64,000 nt of DNA from Candidatus Laterigemmans baculatus (GCF_010367455.1 NZ_WRPR01000126.1:21694-85693), one strand, 5' to 3'. Shown: positions 51,522 to 60,962, counted from the stretch's first letter. Numbers and translations are program-made. Notes: generated by a model from the sequence alone, not told the origin.

Positions 51522-51613
51522 TGAGAATTCGCTGAGATGAATTTGATCTTTGGCCAGGTTGCCGGAGCATACAGGGCAAGGGCTTCAGTTAAGCCGCATG
51601 TCGCATTCGTGTG

Positions 51614-51638
51614 CCCCCCCCCCGATAGTACCGGGGGG
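51614..51638. other. C10 homopolymer and GC hairpin
   Basis: Ten consecutive C bases (51,614-51,623), then GATAGTACC, then six G. On the minus strand this lies about 40 bp beyond the stop of the sulfotransferase-like gene, so it could help end transcription, although no T-run follows. The homopolymer is also a site where sequencing length errors are likely. Confidence 0.45.
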
Positions 51639-51677
51639 TGGAAAGGGTGTCAAACCGAGGGGGCTAAGAGTCTGCGT

Positions 51678-52322
51678 TTATGGCACCTCCCTCTGGCGAT
51701 CAGGGAAGGCAGCACGATCGTCCGTTCCAGTTCCGCTGCGGGCTCTGCGGACAATTAAGCCTGCTGGGTGGCGACTCGGGGAGATTGCTGCTGCGATCGA
51801 CGGATTGGGACGGAACAGCGATGCTGCTGCTTTCACTTGGTCGTAGTCGAGTCGGAGCTTCTGTCCCGTCCACAGCTCGAAGTGCCTTTTCGCGGCCATC
51901 AGCCGCCTGTTGAGCAGACTTTCGCTCTCGCCGCGGCGTGTGTGGCTATCGCGGGTATCGTTGGAGTCACGAGTCAGCCAAACGAGAGTAGGCGAATATC
52001 GCTCCAGGCCCGGCATCCACCGCTCGAGGTGCTCGCAAAACCGTGGATCTTTAATCACCCACGGCTCGGGCAATGCGGCAAGCACAGACGGAATCTTCCC
52101 CCACGCCTTCGCAATGTTGCAATTCCGCACGCTCACGCTCTCTCCGTACTCGTCGTCGGCGTCCGCGAGATTCCATCCAAGCGTGCCGAGCATCTTGGAC
52201 AGTACGGTGGAGCCGGTGTGCCCCACGGTCAGAAGGACGATGTTCGGCCGATCGATTAGCTCGGACTCCACCACCCGCGCTAGCACCGCCCAGGTCCTAG
52301 CGGTGCCCCGGGCAAAAGCCAA
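51678..52322 (-). CDS. Sulfotransferase-like P-loop protein
   Basis: About 214 residues. The 5'-PSB loop of sulfotransferases is visible in VGHTGSTVLSKML, and the 3'-phosphate-binding part appears as WVIKDPRFCEHLERW and LVWLTRDSNDTRDS. Such enzymes transfer sulfate from PAPS to sugars, peptides or lipids. The first possible start is TTG 52,322, four bases after the radical SAM stop, but an in-frame GTG about 50 bp downstream (before ESELIDRPNI) is equally good. The C-terminal 40 residues are Arg/Ser/Pro rich and may reflect a shifted end. It is the last gene of the coupled cassette. Confidence 0.7.
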   Translation of the reverse strand: MAFARGTARTWAVLARVVESELIDRPNIVLLTVGHTGSTVLSKMLGTLGWNLADADDEYGESVSVRNCNIAKAWGKIPSVLAALPEPWVIKDPRFCEHLERWMPGLERYSPTLVWLTRDSNDTRDSHTRRGESESLLNRRLMAAKRHFELWTGQKLRLDYDQVKAAASLFRPNPSIAAAISPSRHPAGLIVRRARSGTGTDDRAAFPDRQREVP

Positions 52323-52325
52323 GCG

Positions 52326-53120
52326 TCAGTGTTTCCGGGGGATCGGGTCGGGGAGCTGGAACAGCTGGATGCTGTCTGGGCAGAGGGAGCACTGCGGCTC
52401 GTCTTCGCGAAGGAAAGCCCGCAGTTCCTCCACTGTGCAGTCCTCCGGCAGAGGCTTGTACTGGCGGAACAAATCCCACGCCTCCCCCTGGTCGCCGAGC
52501 TTTGCCTCGACATCCGAGAAGTAGGCCAGCGGTGGGCACTTCCAAAGGTGGCGGCGATAGATCGGGTGGCTATCGCGACACGGGCAAAGCTGCCATGCCT
52601 TCCTCTGGTTTCCGCCGATCGGCTCGATCCCATCTTTTGTGGCCCGGTAGAACCGCTGCCACTTCGCGTCCGACTCAACGAACCGGACATCAACCCCATC
52701 CATCAGCCACGGGTAGACCAGCTTGCGGATCTCGCGCTCGTGCTGCTGGTACCGCGGACTCCGGTGATGAAGGCTGATCCAAAGGCAAACATTGTTCGCC
52801 TTCATTACCTCGGGGAGCCGCGGATGCTTGTGCAGAAAGAACCCGTTTGTCGTGATCCGCTTCTTGCCCGGGAACAGTTCCGACACCGCTTCGGTGACTT
52901 CGGCAAGGTGCGGATTGAGAGTAGGCTCACCGCCCACCAACGAGAACAGGTCGGGATCCAGACGATCCGCCCAGGGGCGAAGCTCGTCAATCGCTCGCTC
53001 GGGCGTCACCAGCTCCGCGCGGACGTGGAAGTTGGAAAAGTGGCTGCACGATTCGCAACTGAGATTGCAGGCGTTGGTGACGTGATAATCAACGATCGGA
53101 ACCTTGATCTTGGATGTCAT
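52326..53120 (-). CDS. Radical SAM protein
   Basis: A 264-residue radical SAM enzyme. The cluster-binding motif is CNLSCESC near residues 17-24, with the GGEPTLNPHL motif (SAM contact) and TTNGFFL typical of the fold. Additional C-terminal Cys (CPCRDS, KCPPLAY, CSLCPDS) suggest a SPASM/Twitch-like auxiliary cluster domain. The reaction is unknown. It overlaps the preceding glycosyltransferase-like gene by four bases and precedes the sulfotransferase gene by a few bases, so the three proteins are made together. Confidence 0.85.
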   Translation of the reverse strand: MTSKIKVPIVDYHVTNACNLSCESCSHFSNFHVRAELVTPERAIDELRPWADRLDPDLFSLVGGEPTLNPHLAEVTEAVSELFPGKKRITTNGFFLHKHPRLPEVMKANNVCLWISLHHRSPRYQQHEREIRKLVYPWLMDGVDVRFVESDAKWQRFYRATKDGIEPIGGNQRKAWQLCPCRDSHPIYRRHLWKCPPLAYFSDVEAKLGDQGEAWDLFRQYKPLPEDCTVEELRAFLREDEPQCSLCPDSIQLFQLPDPIPRKH

Positions 53121-54193
53121 TGCGGGACGTGCTTGTAGTATCGGTGGAAGTACTGCTCGTTGAACCGGCGCAGGCGGTGCCCGCGGTTCGTCTCATGCCA
53201 TAGGTGGAACATCGGACCCGGAAGCCTCAGCCGATCCTTTCCGGCCGAAACGATCGCCGAATGAAACGCGACGTCCTGCCATCCCCACTCGATGAACGCC
53301 TCGTCCATCCCACCGGCCTCGAGAAACAGCGACTTGCGGATAACCCAAATTCCGCCGTAGGGCGGGATGTGCTTCCGGTTTCGCCGGTAGGTCTTGCCGC
53401 TGACCGGCTTCCGTGGGTCGCGTCGAATCAGAGCCTTGGCCTCGTCGGGCGTCGTGTAGCAGATGCAGTTGGCCTCCTCCATCTCGAATTGCTTGATCCA
53501 ATACACGTCGTCCATCATCCAGACGAACCGATCCAATTCAGTCGCCGCGGCAATCAGCTTGGAATAGCAGGCCTTGAATGCGTGATGGTCCCTCTTGCGA
53601 ATCCGCGGCTTGGAGATGAAATCCCCCGTGTACCAGCCGGGCTTGTCGCCCACCACAACCACGCGGGCGCCCGGCTGATATTTCAGCACCGATCGAATCG
53701 AATACCGAAGCTCGTCCCCCACGGCACCGTCCGCCCAATAGGTCCACACGAAGGGCCACGCCTGCCCTGCTGCCGTGCGGTCGGATTCGTGTTTCTCGAT
53801 CGCGCTAAGAATCCGCCCCGCCGCCTCCACCTCAGTGATGGCCGCCTTCCCCTTTGCAATCTTGATCATCCACTTCGCCAGCCGCCCGACATTCTCCCGG
53901 CACTTCTCGGTGCCCCATCGATTCATCGTGGCAACGAAGTCACGGCAGAGGCAGTTGGGAGCATTCGGATTGAGCCACGCCACGCTGTCAGAGAGCGTGC
54001 GTCCGACGCCACTACGAAGATCGTCGGGGATGTCAGACGGCGGGAGCTTGATCTGAACCATCGCCCGCAGCCGGTTCGCCCGGTCCGCTTCGCCCGCATT
54101 TCGCAGAGCGTGAACCACCGAATCGGCGTTGTAGAGAATCGCGGAGGTTGCGGCGGAAGACTGCTCTCCCACCAAGGGAACGCCCAGGCTCAT
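53117..54193 (-). CDS. GT-A glycosyltransferase-like protein with Cys-rich N-terminal domain
   Basis: A 358-residue protein. Residues 1-150 form a helical domain with clustered Cys (NCLCRDFVATMNRWGTEKC), perhaps metal binding. Residues 165-358 resemble a GT-A fold: VWTYWADGAVGDELRYSI, VVVVGDKPGWY, the DxD-like RFVWMMDDVYWIK, then GGIWVIRKSLFLEAGGMDE with FIEWGWQDVAFH. That order (variable DxD, then GGMDExFxxWGxED) is typical of family 2-like enzymes. It starts with an ATGA overlap on the previous gene and ends overlapping the radical SAM gene. Confidence 0.72.
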   Translation of the reverse strand: MSLGVPLVGEQSSAATSAILYNADSVVHALRNAGEADRANRLRAMVQIKLPPSDIPDDLRSGVGRTLSDSVAWLNPNAPNCLCRDFVATMNRWGTEKCRENVGRLAKWMIKIAKGKAAITEVEAAGRILSAIEKHESDRTAAGQAWPFVWTYWADGAVGDELRYSIRSVLKYQPGARVVVVGDKPGWYTGDFISKPRIRKRDHHAFKACYSKLIAAATELDRFVWMMDDVYWIKQFEMEEANCICYTTPDEAKALIRRDPRKPVSGKTYRRNRKHIPPYGGIWVIRKSLFLEAGGMDEAFIEWGWQDVAFHSAIVSAGKDRLRLPGPMFHLWHETNRGHRLRRFNEQYFHRYYKHVPQ

Positions 54194-54768
54194 AGACCGA
54201 TGCTCCCGCTCGGGACGAAGTTGACAGCGATGGACGTCTCAGCCATCCGCTCGGGGTACATCTGCACGCGGTACCGGATGCCCCCGACTTGCCCCGTCGC
54301 ACCGACGTCGGCCACCTTGGAAACGCGAACGTGCTGGGGCTGAGCTGACTCTCGCGCCTGCAGCAGGGAGGCAACAGTGGTCAGGGTCGCCACCGCGTCG
54401 GTATCGCTCACCGGGGAATTGGCGACGTCGGAATCAGCCACCCGGATCCAATCGGCCTGCACGACCAGCTGAGATCCGGTGCCGCCGCTTACCGCGACCT
54501 GCTTGGACTCCCGCCGCAGTTCCCCGCTGGACTCCACGACGTAGAAGGCGCAGATGAAATCCAGCTCGGTCGCCACGTCGCCGCTGGAATCGGGAACAAT
54601 CACCGGCCGCTCGGTGACAATCCGCCGCCCGTCCGCCATCGTCGCCGGGATGTCCGACTTGCCATCGCTCCCGCCCGTCCGGTAGACGCTCGGGAAGTAG
54701 CTCATCCGATCGTCGACCGCCTGCGGGCTGACCATCAGGGGCTCGCCCGACGCCGGGCAAATCTGCAT
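54190..54768 (-). CDS. Hypothetical beta-rich protein, probably lacking its 5' end
   Basis: From the first ATG this is 192 residues (MQICPASGEPLMVSP), beta-rich, with a middle VVESSGELRRESKQVAVSG. The same frame is open upstream past 54,900, and the codons just before the ATG (PQPTSVSFPEALSV, DRLSLLPYRL) look like genuine coding sequence without a good start. So the gene probably lost its beginning in a rearrangement near 54,850. It is coupled by ATGA to the glycosyltransferase-like gene. No family recognised. Confidence 0.55.
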   Translation of the reverse strand: MQICPASGEPLMVSPQAVDDRMSYFPSVYRTGGSDGKSDIPATMADGRRIVTERPVIVPDSSGDVATELDFICAFYVVESSGELRRESKQVAVSGGTGSQLVVQADWIRVADSDVANSPVSDTDAVATLTTVASLLQARESAQPQHVRVSKVADVGATGQVGGIRYRVQMYPERMAETSIAVNFVPSGSIGL

Positions 54769-55590
54769 CAGCCGGTACGGCAGCAGCGACAGCCGATCTA
54801 CGGACAGCGCCTCGGGGAACGAGACCGACGTGGGCTGCGGGACGCCCTCGCCTTGGCCTCGATCGTGGTGGCGCCGAGGCTGGCTATCACGTTGCTTTGA
54901 TAATCTGCCGCGCGACTGATACGGTCCATCTAGGAAATGAGGTGGCAGCGGCCGTCGTTTCCCTGCGAGTAGGGGGAGGCCGCTGGTCGACTACGCGTCT
55001 CCTCGGGTGCTCAAACAGGGCCGCGATCGTTGTCAGTCGCGATTCTGTCGAACATCGCGAGCTGGGTGGTCGCTGGCGATTACGGTAGCTAAGAGTGTTG
55101 TCGACGGCTCGAAGTCACGGGAAATCCATGGAAGCGGTGCTGTTTTGGGGCTGGACGCCCGCACCGAGAGTGTCGCGGTGGGTCACGAGTGGGGCCTGAC
55201 CCATCTCGTGCGGCGGCCGTGGATTCGCAATTTATGGCGGCCGACGGAGTGCCTCGACACCGCCACACCTCCAACAATATCTGGACACCTTTTGGTCTCC
55301 ACGGTTGTGCTGGCGGCGATGATTCGACGCGAAGCGGTCGCACCGGGCGTCACGCGACCCAGCAACAGAGATGACCTACTCTGCGATTTGGTGGGCTGAC
55401 GTAGAGAGACCTGCGCGGCTCGGATCCAGCTGTTCAACGCGATAGCTTGGGAGGATGTCCTCAAGGGACTGGGTCGGCAGCGGACAGCAGAATCCCCTGT
55501 AGCGGCGACGCGTGGTGCAAGATGCCAGCGAGGCCATATGGGCGAGGGAGGCGGGGAACTCGAAGTGAATCAGATCGGCCAGCTCCTGGA
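54769..55590. other. Rearranged stretch without a clear gene
   Basis: The right part of the truncated 54,190 gene fades out here. Several short frames on both strands (for example 55,183-55,464 minus) have Arg/Ser-rich chance-like translations. No RNA gene or clear promoter was seen. Confidence 0.5.
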
Positions 55591-56034
55591 TCAGCGACCG
55601 AGTGGGACGCTGCTGTCGGCCGGTCTGGTCCGTGTTCTCCGTAGCCTTTCGTCGTACGTGTACAGCCACATCAACTCGTCGTGGAGCGGCTTGAGTTCGG
55701 CGATCCGGAGGCGAACCGCCACGCGGTGCAGCGTGCCGTCTTCGGACCACTGGCGGAAATAGGCATGGAGCGAACTCCGTGTGCCGTATTTCTCGGGCAC
55801 GTTCCTCCAGGAGCAGTTCTTCGCGTGGCGGAACAGGATCCCGTTGAGCACCGCCCGCAAATCGATTTCCTGGGGCCGACCTGGAGTGGGTTGATGTGGG
55901 CGACGGAGTACACCGGACACAGCGTGCCACTGGTCGTCGGTGAGATCGCTCTCGAGGATCGGCAACTCGTCAGGGATGACCGATTGCCGCCAAGCGTACG
56001 GAGACGGACGGTCGTCGGATTGCGAATCAGCCAT
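55591..56034 (-). pseudogene. Truncated IS5-family (DUF4096-type) transposase
   Basis: 147 residues from ATG 56,034. The N-terminal transposase domain is unmistakable: LTDDQWHAVSGVLRR, GRPQEIDLRAVLNGILF, NCSWRNVPEKYGTRSSLHAY and FRQWSEDGTLHRV. The catalytic DDE half that should follow is missing; after about residue 120 the sequence diverges (YTYDERLRRTRTRPADSS). No terminal inverted repeats were found by eye. It is a remnant marking past insertion. Confidence 0.82.
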
Positions 56035-56626
56035 GGTTGGAGCTCCTGATTAAGTTATGACTCCGGGATGTGGTGCTACCCAATCAGGCTACCAGGCGAG
56101 GCGACAACCGCTGCTGGATGGCTGGTCCCCGATAAATACAGACGACGCGTCGAAGTCCGGCACGGCCTCAATCAAAGGCGAGGGTACGGCTGTCAGTAGC
56201 CGGTCAGATGCTCGTGGGGGCGAAGCAGCGATCCCGGCAGTAGTGACCGTCGGGACCGGCTGAGCGAAGGTCCGTAGCAGCCGTGGACATGGCCCTTCTG
56301 AACGTTTGAGTCCCAGGAGTCTGCCTCTTGGCTTCCGGGGCCTGTGCGGAGGGATTGAGGCTTCTTCAGCCCAGGATCGAGATGTCCCATCAAATTTCCC
56401 AGCTCGCAGCGTTCGCCTCGCCTCGACTGCGGCTCGTGGACATTTCTCGGTGGGTGCGGGGGCGCGCGGCGTGGAACGGCTGCCCTCGAATTGAGGATGT
56501 GGATCGCGGCGGTTCTCGGATCGCTGCCGGGCCTCCTCGGAGCTGTATCGCGTGGGGAGCAGGTCCTCGTCTGTGTGGACGGGCGGGATTGGACTGCACC
56601 CATACCGTTCCGAATTTGCAGGTCCA

Positions 56627-56649
56627 AGGGCGCTTATCATTAGCGCCCT
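56627..56649. repeat. REP-like palindrome
   Basis: AGGGCGCTTATCATTAGCGCCCT-type perfect inverted repeat (AGGGCGCT, loop TATCATT, AGCGCCCT). Confidence 0.65.
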
Positions 56650-57362
56650 CGGGTACTTGGTCGCAACTTTCGGACGGATTCGGGCCTCGTTCATGGAGCG
56701 TACCGGCATCGAGTAGATCCTCTGTGCACGGGATCGCGGTGAGCGGATTGTCCTGAGCCAGTATTCGACTTGCAGATCTTCCTGGAACTCGGATCGCCTC
56801 CGGGAGTCTTCCCTCGGAGTGGCCTGTAATCTCGAGCGGTCCCGGGAGCGGCATCGTCGACGAACACTCGAGATCAAATCAGTCGCAGGCGTCTTCTCGA
56901 ATTCAGTGATGGGCCGCACGTGGTGATCTTGTGTGACAGTGATCGCCTTGGAAACGTCGGCACGACTACGTCCCATCGCTCGGCGCGACTTCATCCCCAC
57001 CGGCATGCGACTACCTTCGCCTCGAGCTCCTCAGAGGCCGTCTGGGGCGTTTGGATCACTTCGGGCGGCCCCGGAGCCTCGGAAGCCGTATGGCGTGCGT
57101 CTGTGAGGCTACGGGGGCCACGGTCGAGGCTGCTTTCGAGGTGGGTTCCGATGGTTCGGCGGGCTTCGTTAATTTCAGCGTAGTGTTTCGTGATTGCATG
57201 CCCAGGGCACGTTACCGAGCAGGCCTTCGTGGAAGGCTTTGTTGTGCAGTCGCTCCCAGAGTCCCCGGAGCTTTTGGGGTTGTCCGTGAATAGAGGACGC
57301 TTTGGTGGTGGAATTGGGCATATCTGTGTCGGGTCCTTGTGGAAATAGGGCGAGATTCTCTC

Positions 57363-57383
57363 GGGCGCTTACTCTTGGCGCCT
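57363..57383. repeat. REP-like palindrome, degenerate
   Basis: GGGCGCTTACTCTTGGCGCC, an imperfect copy of the same type as those at 56,627 and 57,670. Confidence 0.45.
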
Positions 57384-57669
57384 CGAAATCAGGTAGCCCC
57401 CAGCTCTGCTTCTGTTCGGGAGCGGGGAAGACAAAACCAATCGATCCCCGCAACCGTTTCTGCTGCGTCTCACGCAGGGAATCGCAAATCGGCTTTGGCG
57501 TATTCGACGAAACCGGTTCCGCGTTCGGGCTTATTCACTGTCATTGAATGGTCTCCGCGTAGGTGATGGATGACAGAGCTCTCGAGCAGAATCGACCTAC
57601 TCGCAATTACCCGGTCTGGGATGTCTGTAAGGGTAGTAGTACGTCGATCTCGATAGCTGCCCCTCCGGG

Positions 57670-57688
57670 GCGCTTACGGTTAGCGCTT
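57670..57688. repeat. REP-like palindrome
   Basis: GGCGCTTACGGTTAGCGCT, nearly identical in reverse complement to the copy at 46,384; just beyond the Rep-like gene's stop. Confidence 0.6.
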
Positions 57689-58705
57689 TGGAAGCGGAAT
57701 CCAGAGCCTCGATTCGGGGTCGAATCGAGCGTTATGGTCGCCGATTGGGTTCTTGTGCGGATAGGGCACTGTGAGGACTTCTTCTTCGCGCTGTGCGTTC
57801 TTCCGCTTGAATTGTTCGAATCGCTTCGGCAGCCCGGCGATCGAGGCGATCCGAACTTCGGTTTCGACGTAGGGTTTGACGAAGAAGCCGCAGTAGCGGC
57901 CGATGTGGGCTAGTCGCTCGGCGCTGTGGGACTGTTTGGTTTGCCGTCCCTGATCGACGCGGATGACTTCTCGGCTGGCGAGCCGGAAATCGAATTTGTG
58001 GGCTTTCGCTTCGAGGTACTTCTCGATGAGGTCCAGGGGCGACCTTGGGTCGGTCATTTGGGCGACGTAATGCAAGTGCGGCTGGAAGCGGAATCCCCGG
58101 GTGGTCACACGCCTGTTGAAGTGGACGAAGAAGTCGAGCTGGTAGACGGACGAGAGGGCGGCCGTTCCGAATCGTCGCCGGTCGTTGTTGGCTTGCCAGC
58201 GAATCGATTCGCGGACTTCCGTGACGTACTGCTGTAGTTCGAGGAGGGTATCGAGAACGTTATCTTCGTGGATCAGCGGTCCGAGGACGGCGCCGAAGAG
58301 AACGTTGATCCAGCGGTTCTTCTTGAGGCGGGCGTGCGCCATTCGGCGGTAGAGCCGGCTGAAGCCCTCGGCGCGGCTACGGGCGCAGAAGGGGCAGATG
58401 AAGGGGAGCTTGCAGACGTCGTTCGGTTGGCCGTCGGAGAAGCTGGTGGCACACGCCTGGAGTCTCGGGAGGATCTCGCGGATCTTCCGTGGGCTGTACG
58501 CGTGCTTCTGGAACTCGTCTTTGGCGTAGAGCCAGCTGAAGTGGCTGCCGAGCATCTCCTCGAGGCCGAGAATCAGCCTGTGTTTTGCCGACAGATCTTC
58601 GGCGAGTCGCTCGCGGTCGAATTTGCCGAGGGCGAGGGCGATGGTCTCTGCGGATGCGGGGCACGATTTCCTCTGCCTCCTGGAGCGCCGTAGGGGGTTG
58701 GCCAT
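57680..58705 (-). CDS. Rolling-circle replication initiator-like protein
   Basis: A 341-residue basic protein. It has a Cys motif (PFICPFCARSR near 105-115), an HUH-like hydrophobic-His-x-His motif (QPHLHYVAQM near 207-216) and a downstream Tyr-Lys motif (RYCGFFVKPY near 270). This is the order of zinc-binding, motif 2 and catalytic Tyr motif 3 in Rep_1-type rolling-circle initiators. The N terminus is Arg rich. With the integrase 2.3 kb away this suggests an integrated plasmid or ICE-like element. The HUH assignment rests on these short motifs only. Confidence 0.6.
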   Translation of the reverse strand: MANPLRRSRRQRKSCPASAETIALALGKFDRERLAEDLSAKHRLILGLEEMLGSHFSWLYAKDEFQKHAYSPRKIREILPRLQACATSFSDGQPNDVCKLPFICPFCARSRAEGFSRLYRRMAHARLKKNRWINVLFGAVLGPLIHEDNVLDTLLELQQYVTEVRESIRWQANNDRRRFGTAALSSVYQLDFFVHFNRRVTTRGFRFQPHLHYVAQMTDPRSPLDLIEKYLEAKAHKFDFRLASREVIRVDQGRQTKQSHSAERLAHIGRYCGFFVKPYVETEVRIASIAGLPKRFEQFKRKNAQREEEVLTVPYPHKNPIGDHNARFDPESRLWIPLPKR

Positions 58706-59165
58706 TTTCGAGGTTTTCTGGGGAGCATGCTGTTGGCGGCGTAGGGCGAGATCAACTCGCCTGATTGAGGGAACGGACTCGCCTCAGCGTTGCGTGTCGA
58801 ACGGGGGTAGCGCTCGACGAACCGCGGCCGCAAATGCCTTGAGCGGCAGCCGGTTCGTCGTGAGACGAGAGGCTCGGACTAGTTGCGGTAACCGAAGCAA
58901 CTTGGAGTGAGCAGCACCGAAATTTCCCGCAAGTCCAGCGGGTAGTTCTGGGTGTTGCAGCAGGTGAGGCATTCCGCTGCCAAGGGAGTGGCGGCCGTCT
59001 GGGGAACCGGTGCGGGGCCAGACGGTGCGGCCGCGTTAGCTCTGTCGGCAGCGAGGTGCGTCTTCGGTCGCGTCGGGAGCTGACTGTCCCGCTCCCGGCA
59101 GGAGAGCTCGGGAGTGGCGGGACGCGTCAGCTGAGACCGATCGCGACAGCTCTGCACGCGAATCG
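58706..59165. other. Gap with a possible small coupled gene
   Basis: 460 bp between the Rep-like and DUF1580-like genes. Part may be coding (see 58,879-59,169). The left 170 bp shows nothing recognisable and could hold the Rep promoter or a replication origin. Confidence 0.4.
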
Positions 59166-59169
59166 TCAC
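58879..59169 (-). CDS. Possible small protein with GTG start
   Basis: A 96-residue frame beginning with GTG 59,169, whose GTGA overlaps the stop of the DUF1580-like gene. The start has a Ser/Arg-rich look, but the end (LAAECLTCCNTQNYPLDL, REISVLLTPSCFGYRN) is more protein-like. It may be a downstream partner of the DUF1580-like gene, or chance. Confidence 0.35.
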   Translation of the reverse strand: MTIRVQSCRDRSQLTRPATPELSCRERDSQLPTRPKTHLAADRANAAAPSGPAPVPQTAATPLAAECLTCCNTQNYPLDLREISVLLTPSCFGYRN

Positions 59170-59543
59170 GATCGCCTGATACGCCTGGTGATGCGGCGTC
59201 GCTTCTTGCTATCCGACGGGTCGGGGGGCATCGGCGAGATTCCCCCTGCATCGAGGGCCTGCTCGGCTTTCTCGATGGCTGTGAGGCGGTCGGGCTCAGG
59301 GGACGCGGTAGACGGCTCCCCTGCTCCCTCGCCCGAAACGCTTGCGAAGAATTCCCGCAGCCATTTCTCAGTGGTTCGCCGGGCGCCCAGAGCGTATATA
59401 GTTTTCAGCTTCACGCCGCGCAGGCCACGAGAGGCCCAGCGGTGCAGCGATGCGACATGAGGTCTGTCGTTCGTGAGCTGTTCTACTATGCCAACGGCCT
59501 CCGTGAGCCGTAGTAGTCGTTCCGTTGATTCTACGTTTTCCAT
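59166..59543 (-). CDS. DUF1580-like DNA-binding-type protein
   Basis: A 125-residue protein with the pattern of DUF1580, common on planctomycete mobile elements: PHVASLHRWASRGLRGVKLK followed by a Thr-rich basic helix (RRTTEKWLREFFASV). It resembles an excisionase-like HTH: Ser-Leu-His-Arg-Trp recognition helix, then a wing. The C terminus is Pro/Ser rich and basic. It lies in order with the integrase and Rep-like genes, so it may control excision or replication. Confidence 0.72.
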   Translation of the reverse strand: MENVESTERLLRLTEAVGIVEQLTNDRPHVASLHRWASRGLRGVKLKTIYALGARRTTEKWLREFFASVSGEGAGEPSTASPEPDRLTAIEKAEQALDAGGISPMPPDPSDSKKRRRITRRIRRS

Positions 59544-59590
59544 GGCGACTCCTCGCGTGTCAAAGTGACGTGATGCGAGCGAGTCTACGA

Positions 59591-60862
59591 CTACTCGATA
59601 GAACCTGTCTTCTTACCTGAGATGCTATTTTTGTTGTTTTTCTTGCTACTTTTCTTGGGGCGAGTCTCGGTTATCACAACGTGGTTTTTCCACCGGTGCA
59701 CGCCTCGAGGCTCCGTGATACCCCTCGCTTCCAGTTCATCAAGCTGGGCGTGAAAGCGACGCTTTAGGCTTTCCCAATTGTTGTCGGCGGAACGCTCGGA
59801 CCACCTGAACGCCTTCGCGACCTTCTCCTTCGCCACACTTCCTTTCGGAAGGCCAAGTAGTCTTCGGGGGGTGCGTTCGTTTTCCGTTTCGGGATTTGCT
59901 GCAGCTTCATTCATCAGGTTGGCGAGGATTTTCGGTTGCCCAGTCAGGTTCGCGATGACGGCACTAGGCCACAGGTGCTCCAATGCTCCAGGGTGTTCCC
60001 CGGTCTCGTCCCCGGTTTCGTCGCTGGTGTCGTTGTCGCAGGTTTCCTTGTCAGCCTCTATCGAAACCGGGAATACCGTTGCTACCGTTCCCAAGCCGTT
60101 CGCCAAAAACTCCGTCACGATTGTCGCGGCTGTTTCGTTGGTCTGGTCGTTGCTGCCTGTGGACGGAGTTGCGTGCTCAAGTTCTGACGCAAGCGTATCC
60201 AGGGAACAGCTCTGAAGGATTCTCTCCGGCAAAACGAGTCCCTCTTCCAGCAAACGGCTGATCGACTCTATCAGTGGTGAGTACTCGGCGACGACGTCTT
60301 CCTTTCCGACCTTCGAGATCTCGATGATCTCACGATCGTTAGCGAAAACGTACTTGTGGGTCTGGGCAGTGGTGCCCGTTACTCCGAGGAAGAACCAGCC
60401 ATCACGCGGATCGAATTCCCACAGTCCACGCTCGTTCGGAAAATAAGCAACTCCGGGAATACCGAAGTTCGCGTGAAAGTACAGTTCGGGAGGAGCTTCA
60501 TTGGGAGAAGGAGGTCCCTCGACCCACTCGTACGCTTCCTCCATCGAGATTTCCTCGAGCGTTGCCGTGCTCTCGTCTTCGCCTTCGATTAGGTGTCGAA
60601 GCGCCCAGTTCCACCTGGCTTCGTCGAAAACAAGGGCTGTCCGTCGAGGCTTTAAAGCGACTAAACGCTCACGGGCGACGTCAAAGAAAGCAGTAGTGTC
60701 GGCCGCTTGCAGCTTAGATTCGTCGCGCTCGTCGAGGTGGGTGCCTTTCGGAGGTAAGCCCTTTCGGCTCCGCAATTCTTCCTCAAAGTCGCCTTCGCAG
60801 TAGAACGGATCGTACTTGGTCAGTACGACCTTCCATTCGGCCGCTTGGCGGTCGCCGCTCAT
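59591..60862 (-). CDS. Hypothetical protein of the integrated element
   Basis: 423 residues from ATG 60,862 (MSGDRQAAEWK). A longer frame to 60,970 runs through a hairpin-rich gap and was not used. The first 200 residues are globular (DEARWNWALRHLIEGEDES, NFGIPGVAYFPNERGLWEF); the middle has an acidic Thr/Glu segment; residues 340-423 contain a winged-helix-like basic region (KVAKAFRWSERSADNNWESL, RGVHRWKNHVVITE). A C-terminal Lys/Ser-rich tail follows. No known family. It may be a DNA-processing or primase-like protein of the element. Confidence 0.65.
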   Translation of the reverse strand: MSGDRQAAEWKVVLTKYDPFYCEGDFEEELRSRKGLPPKGTHLDERDESKLQAADTTAFFDVARERLVALKPRRTALVFDEARWNWALRHLIEGEDESTATLEEISMEEAYEWVEGPPSPNEAPPELYFHANFGIPGVAYFPNERGLWEFDPRDGWFFLGVTGTTAQTHKYVFANDREIIEISKVGKEDVVAEYSPLIESISRLLEEGLVLPERILQSCSLDTLASELEHATPSTGSNDQTNETAATIVTEFLANGLGTVATVFPVSIEADKETCDNDTSDETGDETGEHPGALEHLWPSAVIANLTGQPKILANLMNEAAANPETENERTPRRLLGLPKGSVAKEKVAKAFRWSERSADNNWESLKRRFHAQLDELEARGITEPRGVHRWKNHVVITETRPKKSSKKNNKNSISGKKTGSIE

Positions 60863-60890
60863 GGAGATGCCTTTTCTCGCAGCGGGCTGA

Positions 60891-60930
60891 CGCGGCCGGC
60901 TGGATGAAAAGGCGCATCCGGCCGGCCGCG
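60891..60930. other. Long hairpin, 16-bp stem
   Basis: Arms CGCGGCCGGCTGGATG and CATCCGGCCGGCCGCG (one T:G mismatch) around loop AAAAGGCG, first of three hairpins between the integrase stop and the next gene. Confidence 0.8.
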
Positions 60931-60962
60931 TCGCGCGGGGATCAATCCGCTCGCCCACGTAC

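Larger units (their letters stand above)
56035..57679. other. Degraded, gene-poor region with REP-like palindromes
   Basis: About 1.6 kb without a convincing gene. The longest frame (56,089-57,006 minus) is Arg/Ser/Pro rich with no domain-like segments. A short minus-strand stretch near 57,180-57,300 (QPQKLRGLWERLHNKAF) looks like a decayed fragment. Three GCGCTTA...AGCGC-type palindromes lie here. Confidence 0.55.

Noticed and set aside
56089..57006. 305-codon minus-strand frame
   Set aside because: Arg/Ser/Pro-rich throughout with no domain-like segment, in a degraded region; kept as gene-poor.
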